A stretch of 64,000 nucleotides of DNA from positions 248,001 through 312,000 of the forward strand of contig NZ_QJVJ01000008.1 of the NCBI RefSeq assembly GCF_003217775.1. Reading direction: 5' to 3'. The notes beneath the pieces were generated by a model, which worked only from the letters and a program-made list of their open reading frames with translations, made no database searches and was not told where the DNA came from. Positions 44,705 to 53,649 of this stretch are shown one piece after another. Source of the DNA: Paenibacillus flagellatus (GTDB lineage: Bacteria; Bacillota; Bacilli; Paenibacillales; NBRC-103111). A program made the translations under genes and the position numbers. Each line of letters opens with the position of its first letter. Positions within the stretch are counted from its first letter, which is position 1.

Positions 44705-46600
44705 ATGATGAAAAGCGGAACAAGAAGCAAACGGATACGAGTGTCGGCGACCGTAACGGCGCTCGTCCTAAGCCTGTTTGCCGGGACCGGCGCGTTCGCG
44801 GCGAGCGCCGATGAACCGGCACCCTATTCGGCGGAGGAGCACGCCCTTGCCGCAAACGACGGGAATGAAGCTCCCCCCGCCGACCCGGTCCGGCTTCAGC
44901 TGCTCGGGATTACCGATTTTCACGGCTATTTAAGGGCGCTCAACGACAGCTCGAACGGGAAAATCAACTCGCCCGGCGGGCCGATCGTCGTCGGAGGCGC
45001 GGCCTACAACGCGGCTCACCTGAAGCGGCTCAAGGAAGGACACGACAACTCGATCGTCGTGTCGATCGGCGACAACTTCAGCGGCTGGCCGTTCGAGGTC
45101 GACGCCTACAAGAACGAGCCGACCGTCGAGTTTTTGAACGCCATCGGCGTCGAAGTATCCGCAGCGGGGAACCACGAGTTCGACATTTCCGCCGACTTCC
45201 TGACGAAGCATATGATGAACGGAAAATGCTTCGGCACCCGCGGCGAAGACAGCTGCTATGAGGATTCGACCGGCAAGCCGTTCCACGGATCCGATTTCGA
45301 TTACATCAGCGCCAATGTCCGGGACGCCCGATCGGGACAGCTCGTCCTGAAGCCTTACTTCATCAAGCGCATTCCGGACGGCCGCGGCGGCACGATTCCG
45401 GTCGGCTTCATCGGGCTGACCGAAGCGGCCACCTTCACGAAGGAGCAGATGTCGTACCAGGTCGGGTCTTTGTACGCCGACGAAGCTCCTCCGGAAGGGG
45501 AGAACCTGCCTGCGGACGAGAACGCCCGCGCGTTGCTCGAGCCGGCCAACCGGTACGCCAAGGAGCTGCAGGAGCAGGGCGTCGAGACGATCGTTCTGCT
45601 CTTGCATGAAGGCGGCTCCCACAGAGGCTACTTCAACGGCTGCGTCAATCCGTTCGGTCCGGCGGTGGAGTTTGCCAAGTACGCTTCGCCGGCGATCGAC
45701 GTCATCCTGACCGGTCACTGGCACGCCTCGTTCAACTGCATGATCGACGATCCGGACGGCAACCCGCGCCCCGTTATGGAGGGGTCCAACCACGGCCGTC
45801 TCATCAGCGAGGTCAACCTGTCGATCGACCCGGTCACCAAGGACGTCATCCGGGAGCGCACCGTGGCGGCCAATCACCCGGTCACCCGGGATATCGCCCC
45901 CGATCCGGAAGTCGAACGGATCGTCTCCTACTGGGCGGAACGGGGCGGCGAGAAATGGGCGGAGCCGCTTGCCGAGCTGACCGGCGACTTGACCCGCGTG
46001 CGGAACGAGCACGGGGAGAGCGCTTTGGCCGACGTCATCGCCGACGCCTTCTACGAGACGGCCCGAACCGGGACGCCGCAGCCGGCCGACTTCGCGCTTA
46101 CGTCGGGGGTGCCGAAGCGCGACCTGCTCTATGCGAAAGGAACGAATCCGGCCGATAAGGACGGCCTGCTCACCTTCGGCGAATATGCGGAGGCGAACGG
46201 CACCCACAGCTCCGAGGTAGTGGTTACCTACACGGGCGAGCAGATCGACCGCATTTTGGAGCAGCAGTGGACGGTCAAGGCGGACGGGACGGAGCAGTTC
46301 GACCCGCTCAACGTGTCGTACAACGTCCGCTACGCCTACGACAAGAGCCGGCCGATCGGGGACCGGATCGATCCGGAGCGGGTGCTCATCGACGGCAAGC
46401 CGCTCAAGCCCGGCAAAACGTACCGGGTGGCGACGAGCGGTACGCTCCTTATATCGGGCCCGGCCGTCTATCCGGAAGTGGCTCATTATACGAATCCCGT
46501 TCGGATCGCCTCCTGGCCGGTCGTCGAATATTTGAAAAAGAAAAAGGTGATCGGGGTGCCGGAGCTGAACCGGATCGTTCCGGCGGAACCGCAGCCGTAG
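44705..46600 (+). CDS. Secreted bifunctional metallophosphatase/5'-nucleotidase
   Basis: A 631-aa exported enzyme. A Sec signal peptide (KRIRVSATVTALVLSLFAGTGAFA) is cut near residue 32. The N-terminal calcineurin-like domain has its metal ligands in order: GITDFHGYL, SIGDNFSGWP, AAGNHEFD, LLLHEGG and LTGHWHASF. The C-terminal 5_nucleotid_C domain spans ~390-600 (ALADVIADAF...YNVRYAYDK). It has no LPXTG or lipobox, so it is probably released. It dephosphorylates extracellular nucleotides or similar phosphomonoesters. ATG 44705 follows CGAGGAGGAT. Its promoter carries the shared 30-bp box. Confidence 0.9.
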   Translation: MMKSGTRSKRIRVSATVTALVLSLFAGTGAFAASADEPAPYSAEEHALAANDGNEAPPADPVRLQLLGITDFHGYLRALNDSSNGKINSPGGPIVVGGAAYNAAHLKRLKEGHDNSIVVSIGDNFSGWPFEVDAYKNEPTVEFLNAIGVEVSAAGNHEFDISADFLTKHMMNGKCFGTRGEDSCYEDSTGKPFHGSDFDYISANVRDARSGQLVLKPYFIKRIPDGRGGTIPVGFIGLTEAATFTKEQMSYQVGSLYADEAPPEGENLPADENARALLEPANRYAKELQEQGVETIVLLLHEGGSHRGYFNGCVNPFGPAVEFAKYASPAIDVILTGHWHASFNCMIDDPDGNPRPVMEGSNHGRLISEVNLSIDPVTKDVIRERTVAANHPVTRDIAPDPEVERIVSYWAERGGEKWAEPLAELTGDLTRVRNEHGESALADVIADAFYETARTGTPQPADFALTSGVPKRDLLYAKGTNPADKDGLLTFGEYAEANGTHSSEVVVTYTGEQIDRILEQQWTVKADGTEQFDPLNVSYNVRYAYDKSRPIGDRIDPERVLIDGKPLKPGKTYRVATSGTLLISGPAVYPEVAHYTNPVRIASWPVVEYLKKKKVIGVPELNRIVPAEPQP

Positions 46601-46614
46601 CCCAACCTTCTATA

Positions 46615-46675
46615 TTTTTTCCAATCCGTCTCTAAGCTTTGTGGAATGCGTTCGCGGTGCCGCCGTTTCTATAAT
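46615..46675 (+). promoter_or_regulatory. Promoter with shared 30-bp box (copy 2)
   Basis: Box 46615-46644 (ends CTTTGTGG), 25-bp gap, TATAAT 46670-46675. There is no -35 consensus (GCGTTC at 46647-46652). It drives the GH110-esterase operon, and it places the true start of that gene downstream of 46682. Confidence 0.75.
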
Positions 46676-46715
46676 GATGGTAATCTCGAACTTGTTGCGC
46701 TTGGAGGCGGATTGG

Positions 46716-48446
46716 GTGATTATCGACATGCACGACTTCGGGCTGAAGGAAGGTCCGGAGCACGACAACGCGATCGCGGTCTATTGGGGATTGAAGGCGT
46801 GCCGGAACGAGCCGGGCGCCGTTTTGCGTTTTCCGCAAGGAACGTATCATTTCCGGCCGGAGAAGGCGACGGAGCGGTTCCTCTATATTACGAATCACGA
46901 CCAGGGCGGAACGAGAAGGATCGCTTTCCCGATCGCCGGGTTCGAAGGGCTGACGATCGACGGTCAGGGCTCGGCGTTTATTTTTCACGGCCCGATGATT
47001 CCGTTTCTGGTGGAAGGCAGCAAAGGCGTCACGCTAAAAAATGTGACTGTCGACTGGGAGCGGCCGATGTTCGATCAAGGGACGGTCGCGGCCGTCGGGG
47101 ACGACTGGTTCGACATCCGGCTGCGGGACGGAGTGGAGCACGAATTCCGGGACAACCGGCTCTTCTTCCGGTTCGGCGGCCGGATGGAGCCGGTCTGGGG
47201 GCTCCACGACATCGATCCCGCCACGATGGCGCACGCCTACGGAAGCGGGGACCGGATCAGCTGGAGCTCGTTCGCGAGGCTGAGCATGGAGCAGGCGGCG
47301 CCGGGCGTCGCGCGCGTCACCGGACCGATTCGGCATATGCCGAAGGAGGGACACCTCATCGCCATGCGATTCGGCCGGAGGGAGAATCCGGGCGTGTTTT
47401 TGAAGGACAGCGAAGATATCCGCATCGAACGGGTGACTGTCCATCACGCGCCGGGCATGGGGCTTGTCGCCCAACGGTGCGCCGACATCGCCCTGGAACG
47501 CTTCGACGTGAAGCTGCGGGAACGATCCGGACGGGTCGTGACGGCGACGGCGGACGCTGTGCATTTCACGAACTGCCGGGGGGCGATCGTGATCGAGCAC
47601 TGCTTGTTCGAAAACCAGCTGGACGATCCGTGCAACGTGCACGGCATCTATTCCGGCATCGTAGAGCGGCTGTCCGACCGGACGGTTCTCGTCCGATATT
47701 TGGAGAGCATGACGATCGGGATCGGGGTAGCCGAGCCGGGCGACACGATGCGCTTCGTGCGCCGGGAATCGCTGCTCGGCTACGCGGAGGGCGTCGTGGA
47801 CGACGTGAGCCCCATCAACGGCACCTTCGTCGCCGTCACCTTCAAGGAACCGCTGCCGGACACGATCGGCGAAGGCGACGTGCTGGAGAACGCGACGTGG
47901 AACGCCGACTTGACGGTCCGGCACTGTACCGTCCGGGCGAACCGGGCCAGAGGGTTTCTCATTACGACGCCTGGCAAGGTGCTGCTGGAGAGCAACACGA
48001 TCAGCGCGCCGGGAGCGGGGATCAAAATTTCCGGGGATGCGAATTCGTGGTACGAGTCGGGGGCGGTGCGGGACGTGACGATCCGCGGCAACGTGTTCCT
48101 CGACTGCAACACTTGCCCGGATTGGGGACGCGCCGTCATCGACATCGACCCGGAAATCGAAGAGCCGGAACGGTTCGACTGCTACCATCGGAACATCCGG
48201 ATCGAGGACAATACGTTCCGCACGTTCGACACGGGCCTCGTCTACGGCCGTTCCGTCGACGGCTTCACGTTCAGGCGCAATACGATCGAGCGGCCCCGGC
48301 ATTACCCGGCTCGCGGTACCCAGAAGCATGCGATCGAATTGACTGCGGCGCGGAACGTGGACATTGCCGATAACGTCTGTGCGGACGGGCCGGGGACCGC
48401 CCTCGTCGGAACGGACGAATATCCGATCGGAGGCGGGAAGCGATGA
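46716..48446 (+). CDS. GH110 family alpha-1,3-galactosidase-like beta-helix enzyme
   Basis: A 576-aa right-handed parallel beta-helix protein with the GH110 pattern: DMHDFGLKEGPEHDNAIAVYWGLKAC, VLRFPQGTYHFRPEKA, an inserted FIFHGPMIPFLVEGSKGVTLKNVTVDWERP block and LFENQLDDPCNVHGIYSG, the conserved DDPxNVHG turn. GH110 enzymes hydrolyse terminal alpha-1,3-galactose, including blood group B or linear alpha-gal epitopes. No signal peptide is seen, so it acts on imported glycans. The GTG at 46716 is preferred: GGAGG is 8 nt upstream and the promoter excludes earlier starts. ATGA overlaps the esterase gene. Confidence 0.87.
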   Translation: MIIDMHDFGLKEGPEHDNAIAVYWGLKACRNEPGAVLRFPQGTYHFRPEKATERFLYITNHDQGGTRRIAFPIAGFEGLTIDGQGSAFIFHGPMIPFLVEGSKGVTLKNVTVDWERPMFDQGTVAAVGDDWFDIRLRDGVEHEFRDNRLFFRFGGRMEPVWGLHDIDPATMAHAYGSGDRISWSSFARLSMEQAAPGVARVTGPIRHMPKEGHLIAMRFGRRENPGVFLKDSEDIRIERVTVHHAPGMGLVAQRCADIALERFDVKLRERSGRVVTATADAVHFTNCRGAIVIEHCLFENQLDDPCNVHGIYSGIVERLSDRTVLVRYLESMTIGIGVAEPGDTMRFVRRESLLGYAEGVVDDVSPINGTFVAVTFKEPLPDTIGEGDVLENATWNADLTVRHCTVRANRARGFLITTPGKVLLESNTISAPGAGIKISGDANSWYESGAVRDVTIRGNVFLDCNTCPDWGRAVIDIDPEIEEPERFDCYHRNIRIEDNTFRTFDTGLVYGRSVDGFTFRRNTIERPRHYPARGTQKHAIELTAARNVDIADNVCADGPGTALVGTDEYPIGGGKR

Positions 48447-49999
48447 GCGCGGCGTTCGAGCTGGCGGCGATGTTTTCCGACCATATGGTGCTTCAGCAGA
48501 AGGAGCCCGTTCCCGTATGGGGGAGCGGTCCCGATGGCGGGAAGGTGACCGTCGAGCTGGACGGACAAGCCGCGTCGACGGTTGTCCGGGACGGACGATG
48601 GCAAGCCTGGCTGCCCCCGCTCCGGCCGGGCGGGCCGTTCGAGCTAAGGGTGCGGCTCGACGGGCGGGACGCCGCTCTTCGGCGCGACGTTCAAGTCGGT
48701 GACGTATGGCTGATGTCGGGCCAGTCGAACATGGTCATGCCGCTTCTGTTCACGGAGGGCGGAGTGGAGGAAGCGGACCGGGCGGACGAGCCGGGCGTCC
48801 GCTTCTTCACGGTGCCGCGGCGGCCGTACCCGGGGGCGCGCATTCCGGGCTGGGATTTCATGGCGACGTTCACCGGCGACGCCGAGTGGCGGACCTGCAC
48901 GCCGGACGCCGCGCTGCGTACGACCGCGATCGGCTATTATTTCGGTACGATGCTGGGGCGCACTCGCGGCGTGCCGGTCGGCATCGTCGATTGCAGCTTC
49001 GGCGCGACTCCGATCGAGGCGTGGATGAGCGAGCGGGCGCTCGAGCGGAATCCGGAGCTGAAGCGGAGGCTGGACGACTATCGCCGTATGGCCGGAAAGC
49101 TGGACCCGGAGCGGTACGAACGGGAGTGGAACGACTACCTGCGAAAGCTGGTCCGCTGGAAAGAGGAGCGCGGCGACCTGGAGCGCCGCGTCCGCCGACT
49201 CGGATTGGAGGGCTACCTGCGGTGGGTGGCGGACCATCCGCTGGACTGGACGAACTATCCTTTCGGTCCGAAGGCGCCGCAGCGTCCCGCCGGCCTGTAC
49301 CGTTCGATGCTTCGGACGGTGATCCCTTACGGCATACGCGGCGTCGTCTGGTATCAAGGGGAGAGCAACTGCACGCCGGAGGACGCGCATGCGTACCGAT
49401 TCTGGCTGCAGACTCTCATGCATAGCTGGCGCGAGGAATGGAACATTCCGGAGCTGCCGTTCCTCGTCGTCCAGCTGCCGTCGTTCCGGCCCGGCGGCGA
49501 TCCGACCGGGGAGACGTGGGCCGTCCTGCGCGAATCGCAGCAGGCGGCGGCGGACGCCGTCCCCGGAACCGGTCTGGTCGTCACGATCGACTGCGGCGAC
49601 GAGCGGGACATCCATCCGACGGCCAAGCGGCCGGTTGCGGAAAGGCTCGCGGCGGCGGCACGCGCCGTCGTCTACGGAGAAGAGGCGAAGTGGAGCGCCC
49701 CCCGGTTCCGCTCGATGGAGACGCGGGGCTCGCTCGCGATCGTTTCCTTCGACGGAGCCGAAGGCGATCTGACGGCGGACGCCGAGCCGATCCCCGGCTT
49801 CGAGCTGTGCGGCAACGACGGGGTGTTCCGGACCGCCCGCGCCCGGCTCGTCGGCGGGCGGGTCGAGGCGAGCTGCCCGGACGTGGCGGCGCCTTCCGGC
49901 GTCCGGTACGCCTGGGGCAACGCGCCGGCGTACGGGCTGCGCGGGGTGGGCGGCCTGCCCGTCGCCCCGTTCCGGTACGGGCCCGTCCGGCCGGGGTAG
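48443..49999 (+). CDS. Sialate O-acetylesterase-like SGNH hydrolase
   Basis: A 518-aa carbohydrate esterase. An N-terminal beta domain (residues ~1-85) precedes the SGNH core with the nucleophile in WLMSGQSNMV near 93, Gly in SFGATPIEAW, Asn in YQGESNCTP and the Asp-x-x-His pair in ERDIHPTAKRP near 390. This is the usual sialate O-acetylesterase layout, although family members also deacetylate plant glycans. No signal peptide is seen. It is translationally coupled to the GH110 gene, suggesting removal of acetyl groups from imported galactose-containing glycans. Confidence 0.88.
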   Translation: MSAAFELAAMFSDHMVLQQKEPVPVWGSGPDGGKVTVELDGQAASTVVRDGRWQAWLPPLRPGGPFELRVRLDGRDAALRRDVQVGDVWLMSGQSNMVMPLLFTEGGVEEADRADEPGVRFFTVPRRPYPGARIPGWDFMATFTGDAEWRTCTPDAALRTTAIGYYFGTMLGRTRGVPVGIVDCSFGATPIEAWMSERALERNPELKRRLDDYRRMAGKLDPERYEREWNDYLRKLVRWKEERGDLERRVRRLGLEGYLRWVADHPLDWTNYPFGPKAPQRPAGLYRSMLRTVIPYGIRGVVWYQGESNCTPEDAHAYRFWLQTLMHSWREEWNIPELPFLVVQLPSFRPGGDPTGETWAVLRESQQAAADAVPGTGLVVTIDCGDERDIHPTAKRPVAERLAAAARAVVYGEEAKWSAPRFRSMETRGSLAIVSFDGAEGDLTADAEPIPGFELCGNDGVFRTARARLVGGRVEASCPDVAAPSGVRYAWGNAPAYGLRGVGGLPVAPFRYGPVRPG

Positions 50000-50081
50000 C
50001 GGCCCGCCCCTTCTTTTTCCGGCTTGTCGGGTCAGTCGTCCGATGCCATAATGGTAACACAAAGAGGTGACCCGCCCCGCC

Positions 50082-51914
50082 ATGAAACCGATCCGATTCC
50101 CCAGGCTCAATTTGCAGGGCAAGCTGCTGCTCCTGTACTTCCTGACGATTTTCGTGCCGCTCGTGGCGATGGGACAAATTATTTTGTCCGTCTCCGGCAA
50201 AAAAATTATCGAGCAGACGACGAGTCTTATGCAGGAAAGCTCCCAGCAGACGGCCAAAAACATCCAGGTGCTGCTGAACCAATACGCCGATATCGTCAAC
50301 CGGCTCAGCCTCGACCAGCAGCTGAACAATTACTTGAACCCGGCCCGGGTGTACGAGAGCGAGCTGGAAAGCATCGACGCTTACTCCCTCTACTTGAAGG
50401 CGGTTACTTATTACGATTTCAACTTCAAGGAGCCGACGGCCAAGCTGCACATTTATTTTCTGAACTCGACCCTGCTTCAGGATTCCAATACGTTCCTATA
50501 CGCCGACAAGGAAAGGCGGGCTTTGGCCGAATACCAGGCGGCGGTGCAGGCCGGCGGAGAGCTCGTCTGGGGGAAGGATCGGGAGCGGATTTACGTCGCG
50601 CGGACGATGTACGACATGCAGAAGCATCTGGTGGCCGTCGTCTCGATCCAAATTCCCGAGAGCCGTCTGTACGCGCTGATCATGGAGCGGGAAAAGAGCG
50701 ACAGCAGGCTGTACATCACGGACCGCGCCGGGAACGTCCTGTCCTCGAACACGCAGGAGCAGCCGAACTTCTCCGTCGGCGCGATGCCTTTCTTCAAGCC
50801 CGGCGAGAGGAAGCCGTTCGACGTAACCGACGGCGCTGCCGGCAATCGGTATAAAGTCGTCTCCATCGAGCTGGGGGACGGGACGTTTTATCCGGATTGG
50901 CATCTGTTCACGCTGATCCCGCTCGACCGGCTGATCGACGACGAGCGGAAGATCCGAAGGCTCGGCCTGCTGGTCAGCTCGGCGGGGCTGCTCGTGTCGT
51001 TCGGCTTGTTCCTGATGCTGCTCACCCGCATTACGGCCCGGATCAAAGCGCTCGTCCAGAAAATGCGGATCGTCCGCAACGGGGAGCTGACGGTGATGGA
51101 CGACAGCGGTCCTCCCGACGAAATCGGCGTCCTGACCCAAAGCTTCAACGATATGATCCGCGATTTGCAGCAATCGATCTACGACAACTATGAGGTCAAC
51201 CTCAAGCTGAAGGATATTACGATCAAGAAGCAGGAAGCCGAATTGTACGCGCTGCAAAACCAGATCAACCCGCATTTTCTGTTCAACACGCTGGAGTCGA
51301 TCCGGATGGGGCTGCATAACAAGGGCGACGGCGAAACGGCGGTCATCGTGCTCAATCTGTCCAGACTGTTCCGTCATTTGCTGAATTGGCAGGGCGAATT
51401 TATCCGGCTTGGGGAAGAGCTCGAGCTGGTGAACAAATATTTGAGCATCCAGAAGTACCGGTTTCAAGATAAAATCAGCTACGAAACGGAGCTGCCGGAC
51501 CGCATCGCCGACGTCTATATCCCGAAGCTGACCGTTCAGCCGGTTGTCGAGAACGCCGTCAAGCACGGGATCGAGTCGATCCGCGGCCGCGGCCGCATCT
51601 CGATCCGGGCGGACCGGACGGCCGAAGGGGCGCTGCGCATCGTCGTCGAGGACGACGGGGCCGGCATGCCGGAGGAGATGGTGGAGCGGATCCGGCGGGA
51701 GCTGGAGTCGGCGCACATCAAGAAAAGCGGCAGCATCGGCTTGAAAAACGTGAGCGACCGGATCGCGCTTCACTTCGGAAAGGGCTACGGCGTCGCGATC
51801 CGGAGCCGGCTCGGGGAGGGAACCCGCGTCGAGCTGACGATGCCAGTTCTGCTGCACCATCCGATGAACGAGGAGGAAGGAGACCGCGATGTTCAAGGTG
51901 ATGATCGTCGATGA
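50082..51914 (+). CDS. YesM-type sensor histidine kinase
   Basis: A 610-aa kinase: TM1 ~14-36, an extracellular ligand domain ~37-285, TM2 ~290-312, HAMP ~313-370, then the His_kinase domain with LQNQINPHFLFNTLESIRMG (phosphorylated His near 401) and HATPase_c with VVENAVKHGIE, DDGAGM and GSIGLKNV. This is the LytS/YesM architecture of sugar-sensing kinases in Paenibacillaceae. It overlaps the response regulator by 26 nt. ATG 50082 is used although AAAGAGGTGA lies ~12 nt upstream, giving a somewhat long spacing. Confidence 0.9.
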   Translation: MKPIRFPRLNLQGKLLLLYFLTIFVPLVAMGQIILSVSGKKIIEQTTSLMQESSQQTAKNIQVLLNQYADIVNRLSLDQQLNNYLNPARVYESELESIDAYSLYLKAVTYYDFNFKEPTAKLHIYFLNSTLLQDSNTFLYADKERRALAEYQAAVQAGGELVWGKDRERIYVARTMYDMQKHLVAVVSIQIPESRLYALIMEREKSDSRLYITDRAGNVLSSNTQEQPNFSVGAMPFFKPGERKPFDVTDGAAGNRYKVVSIELGDGTFYPDWHLFTLIPLDRLIDDERKIRRLGLLVSSAGLLVSFGLFLMLLTRITARIKALVQKMRIVRNGELTVMDDSGPPDEIGVLTQSFNDMIRDLQQSIYDNYEVNLKLKDITIKKQEAELYALQNQINPHFLFNTLESIRMGLHNKGDGETAVIVLNLSRLFRHLLNWQGEFIRLGEELELVNKYLSIQKYRFQDKISYETELPDRIADVYIPKLTVQPVVENAVKHGIESIRGRGRISIRADRTAEGALRIVVEDDGAGMPEEMVERIRRELESAHIKKSGSIGLKNVSDRIALHFGKGYGVAIRSRLGEGTRVELTMPVLLHHPMNEEEGDRDVQGDDRR

Positions 51915-53466
51915 CGAGCCGCACATCCGCAAAGGACTGCGCACGATCATCCCGTGGGAAAGCTTCGGCTTTGTCGTAACGGCCGAGGCGGAGGACGGGG
52001 CGGAGGCGCTGGAGCGGGCGGAGTCGCATGTGCCGGACGTCGTCATAACCGATATCCGCATGCCGCGAATGGACGGCATCGAGCTGTCGAAAGAGCTGAA
52101 AAGCCGCTTTCCCGACATCAAAGTGCTTATTCTGAGCGGGTACAACGAGTTCGCCTATGCGAAGGAGGCGATGAAATACGGCGTGGCCGACTATTTGCTG
52201 AAGCCCGTCGACCCGGAGGAGCTCGGACCGATCCTGTCCGACACGTACGACCGGCTGTGGGAAAGACTGCAGCACGAGATGAAGGAGAGGCGGAGGGCGA
52301 ACTCGCTCAAAGATTTCATGATCGGCAAGCTGATCCGCGGCGAAGTTCGCCGGGACGTGCGGCAGACGGCGAAGGAATACGGAATCGCGTTGAACGGCCA
52401 ATCGTTCCGCGTCCTGATCGTCAGCATGGACCGGTACGGAGACATGCTGCTGTCGCTGTCCGGCCGCGAGATCGGGCTCAAGCGGTTCGCCGTCGCCAAC
52501 GTCCTGCAGGAGCTGCTGGACGGCGGAGGGGAGCTGTTCGAGCTGTCCGAGCAGCAGTTCGGCCTTCTCCTGACGGAGCCGGCGCCCATGGAGCGCGAAT
52601 CGATCCGCCGCTTCGCCGAGACGATTGTCGACTGTGTCGGGCGATACGTGAAAGAAAGCGTAACGGTGGCCGCGGGCCCCGTCGTGTCCTCGTCCGGCGA
52701 GTTAAGCGCCTCCTATTCGGGGGCGCTGAAGGCGCTGGAGCGGAAGTTCTTTTTCGACTCGGAGCACGTCTTCGTCCATGAGGCGGGCGAGGCGCCTCCG
52801 TCCGTTCCGACCGTCCGATGGGACGACGCCGCTCTTCTGAAGGCGGTCCGCGAAGGGGACGCGGGGCGGATCGCGCGGGAGGCGGAACGGCTGCTCGGAC
52901 CGTTGGAGAGCCGGGTCGTCGAGCTGGAGGAGCTGAAGCTTCATATGATGACGACGATCATCCGGCTGGCCAAGCTGTTCGAGGAGCACCACCGGGACTG
53001 GCAGTCGTTCTACAAAGACAAGCTTGCGGAGATGGGACGCATTTTGGAGTACGAATCGATTCCGCGTCTGAAGACGTTCCTGGTCGACATTTCCATGGAA
53101 ATCGGCAGGTACGTCCGCACCTCGCCGGACGGAAGGGCGGACAGCCGGGTTCGGGACATCGTCAGCCATATCGAGAACCGGTACATGGACGAGCTCAACC
53201 TTAAGGAGCTGTCGAAGATGTTTTACGTGAACGCCGTTTATCTGGGACAGCTGTTCAAGAAGGAGACCGGGGAATATTTCAACGATTACATGAACAAGGT
53301 CCGCATCCGCCATGCCGCCGCTCTGCTGACGGAAACCGAGCTGTCCGCAGCGGAAATCGCCGAACGGGTCGGCTACAAGTACGTCGATCATTTTTACCGG
53401 CATTTCAAGCATATTCACGGCGTCAATCCGGGAGAATACCGGAAAAAGCATGCCTCGGGCCCGTAA
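51889..53466 (+). CDS. YesN-type response regulator with AraC HTH
   Basis: A 525-aa regulator: receiver domain (VMIVDDEPHIRKGLRTII, phospho-acceptor D in VVITDIRMPRMDG near 55, Lys in YLLKPVDPEE), a long linker, and a C-terminal AraC/XylS double HTH (LNLKELSKMFYVNAVYLGQLFKKETGEYF and ELSAAEIAERVGYKYVDHFYRHFKHIHGVNPGEYRKK). ATG follows GAGGAAGGAGA and overlaps the kinase gene by 26 nt. It is the natural candidate to bind the 30-bp box found in three promoters of this locus, since AraC-type HTHs bind paired direct half-sites. Terminator follows. Confidence 0.92.
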   Translation: MFKVMIVDDEPHIRKGLRTIIPWESFGFVVTAEAEDGAEALERAESHVPDVVITDIRMPRMDGIELSKELKSRFPDIKVLILSGYNEFAYAKEAMKYGVADYLLKPVDPEELGPILSDTYDRLWERLQHEMKERRRANSLKDFMIGKLIRGEVRRDVRQTAKEYGIALNGQSFRVLIVSMDRYGDMLLSLSGREIGLKRFAVANVLQELLDGGGELFELSEQQFGLLLTEPAPMERESIRRFAETIVDCVGRYVKESVTVAAGPVVSSSGELSASYSGALKALERKFFFDSEHVFVHEAGEAPPSVPTVRWDDAALLKAVREGDAGRIAREAERLLGPLESRVVELEELKLHMMTTIIRLAKLFEEHHRDWQSFYKDKLAEMGRILEYESIPRLKTFLVDISMEIGRYVRTSPDGRADSRVRDIVSHIENRYMDELNLKELSKMFYVNAVYLGQLFKKETGEYFNDYMNKVRIRHAAALLTETELSAAEIAERVGYKYVDHFYRHFKHIHGVNPGEYRKKHASGP

Positions 53467-53495
53467 CGGAACAACGGTTGCGGCCGGAAGGGACG

Positions 53496-53530
53496 AACCC
53501 GCGACCGGATGAAGTCGGCGGGTTTTTTTT
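53496..53530 (+). terminator. Terminator of the YesMN genes
   Basis: AACCCGC / GCGGGTT stem followed by a run of T, so the ABC genes are transcribed separately. Confidence 0.85.
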
Positions 53531-53538
53531 CTTCTTTA

Positions 53539-53598
53539 TTTTTACTAATCGGGAACTAAAGTTTGTGGAACGCCGTGCTCGCGGCCCCTTGCTATAAT
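53539..53598 (+). promoter_or_regulatory. Promoter with shared 30-bp box (copy 3)
   Basis: Box 53539-53568 (ends GTTTGTGG), 24-bp gap, TATAAT 53593-53598. The -35 position reads ACGCCG. It drives the ABC transporter operon. Confidence 0.75.
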
Positions 53599-53649
53599 CG
53601 CTGTAGAAAGCAATTCGACCCGCAAGCGCGAAGGAAGGAGACCCGTCCC

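Noticed and set aside
44930-46486. Long minus-strand frame opposite the 5'-nucleotidase gene
   Set aside because: It is an antisense shadow with no motif and no promoter or ribosome site.
46641-46715. Upstream start for the GH110 gene
   Set aside because: TATAAT at 46670-46675 and its transcript start lie inside this stretch, so translation must begin later; GTG 46716 has a good site.
46646-48373. Long overlapping frame (575 codons) within the GH110 gene
   Set aside because: It has no protein family pattern, while the other frame carries the full GH110 signature.
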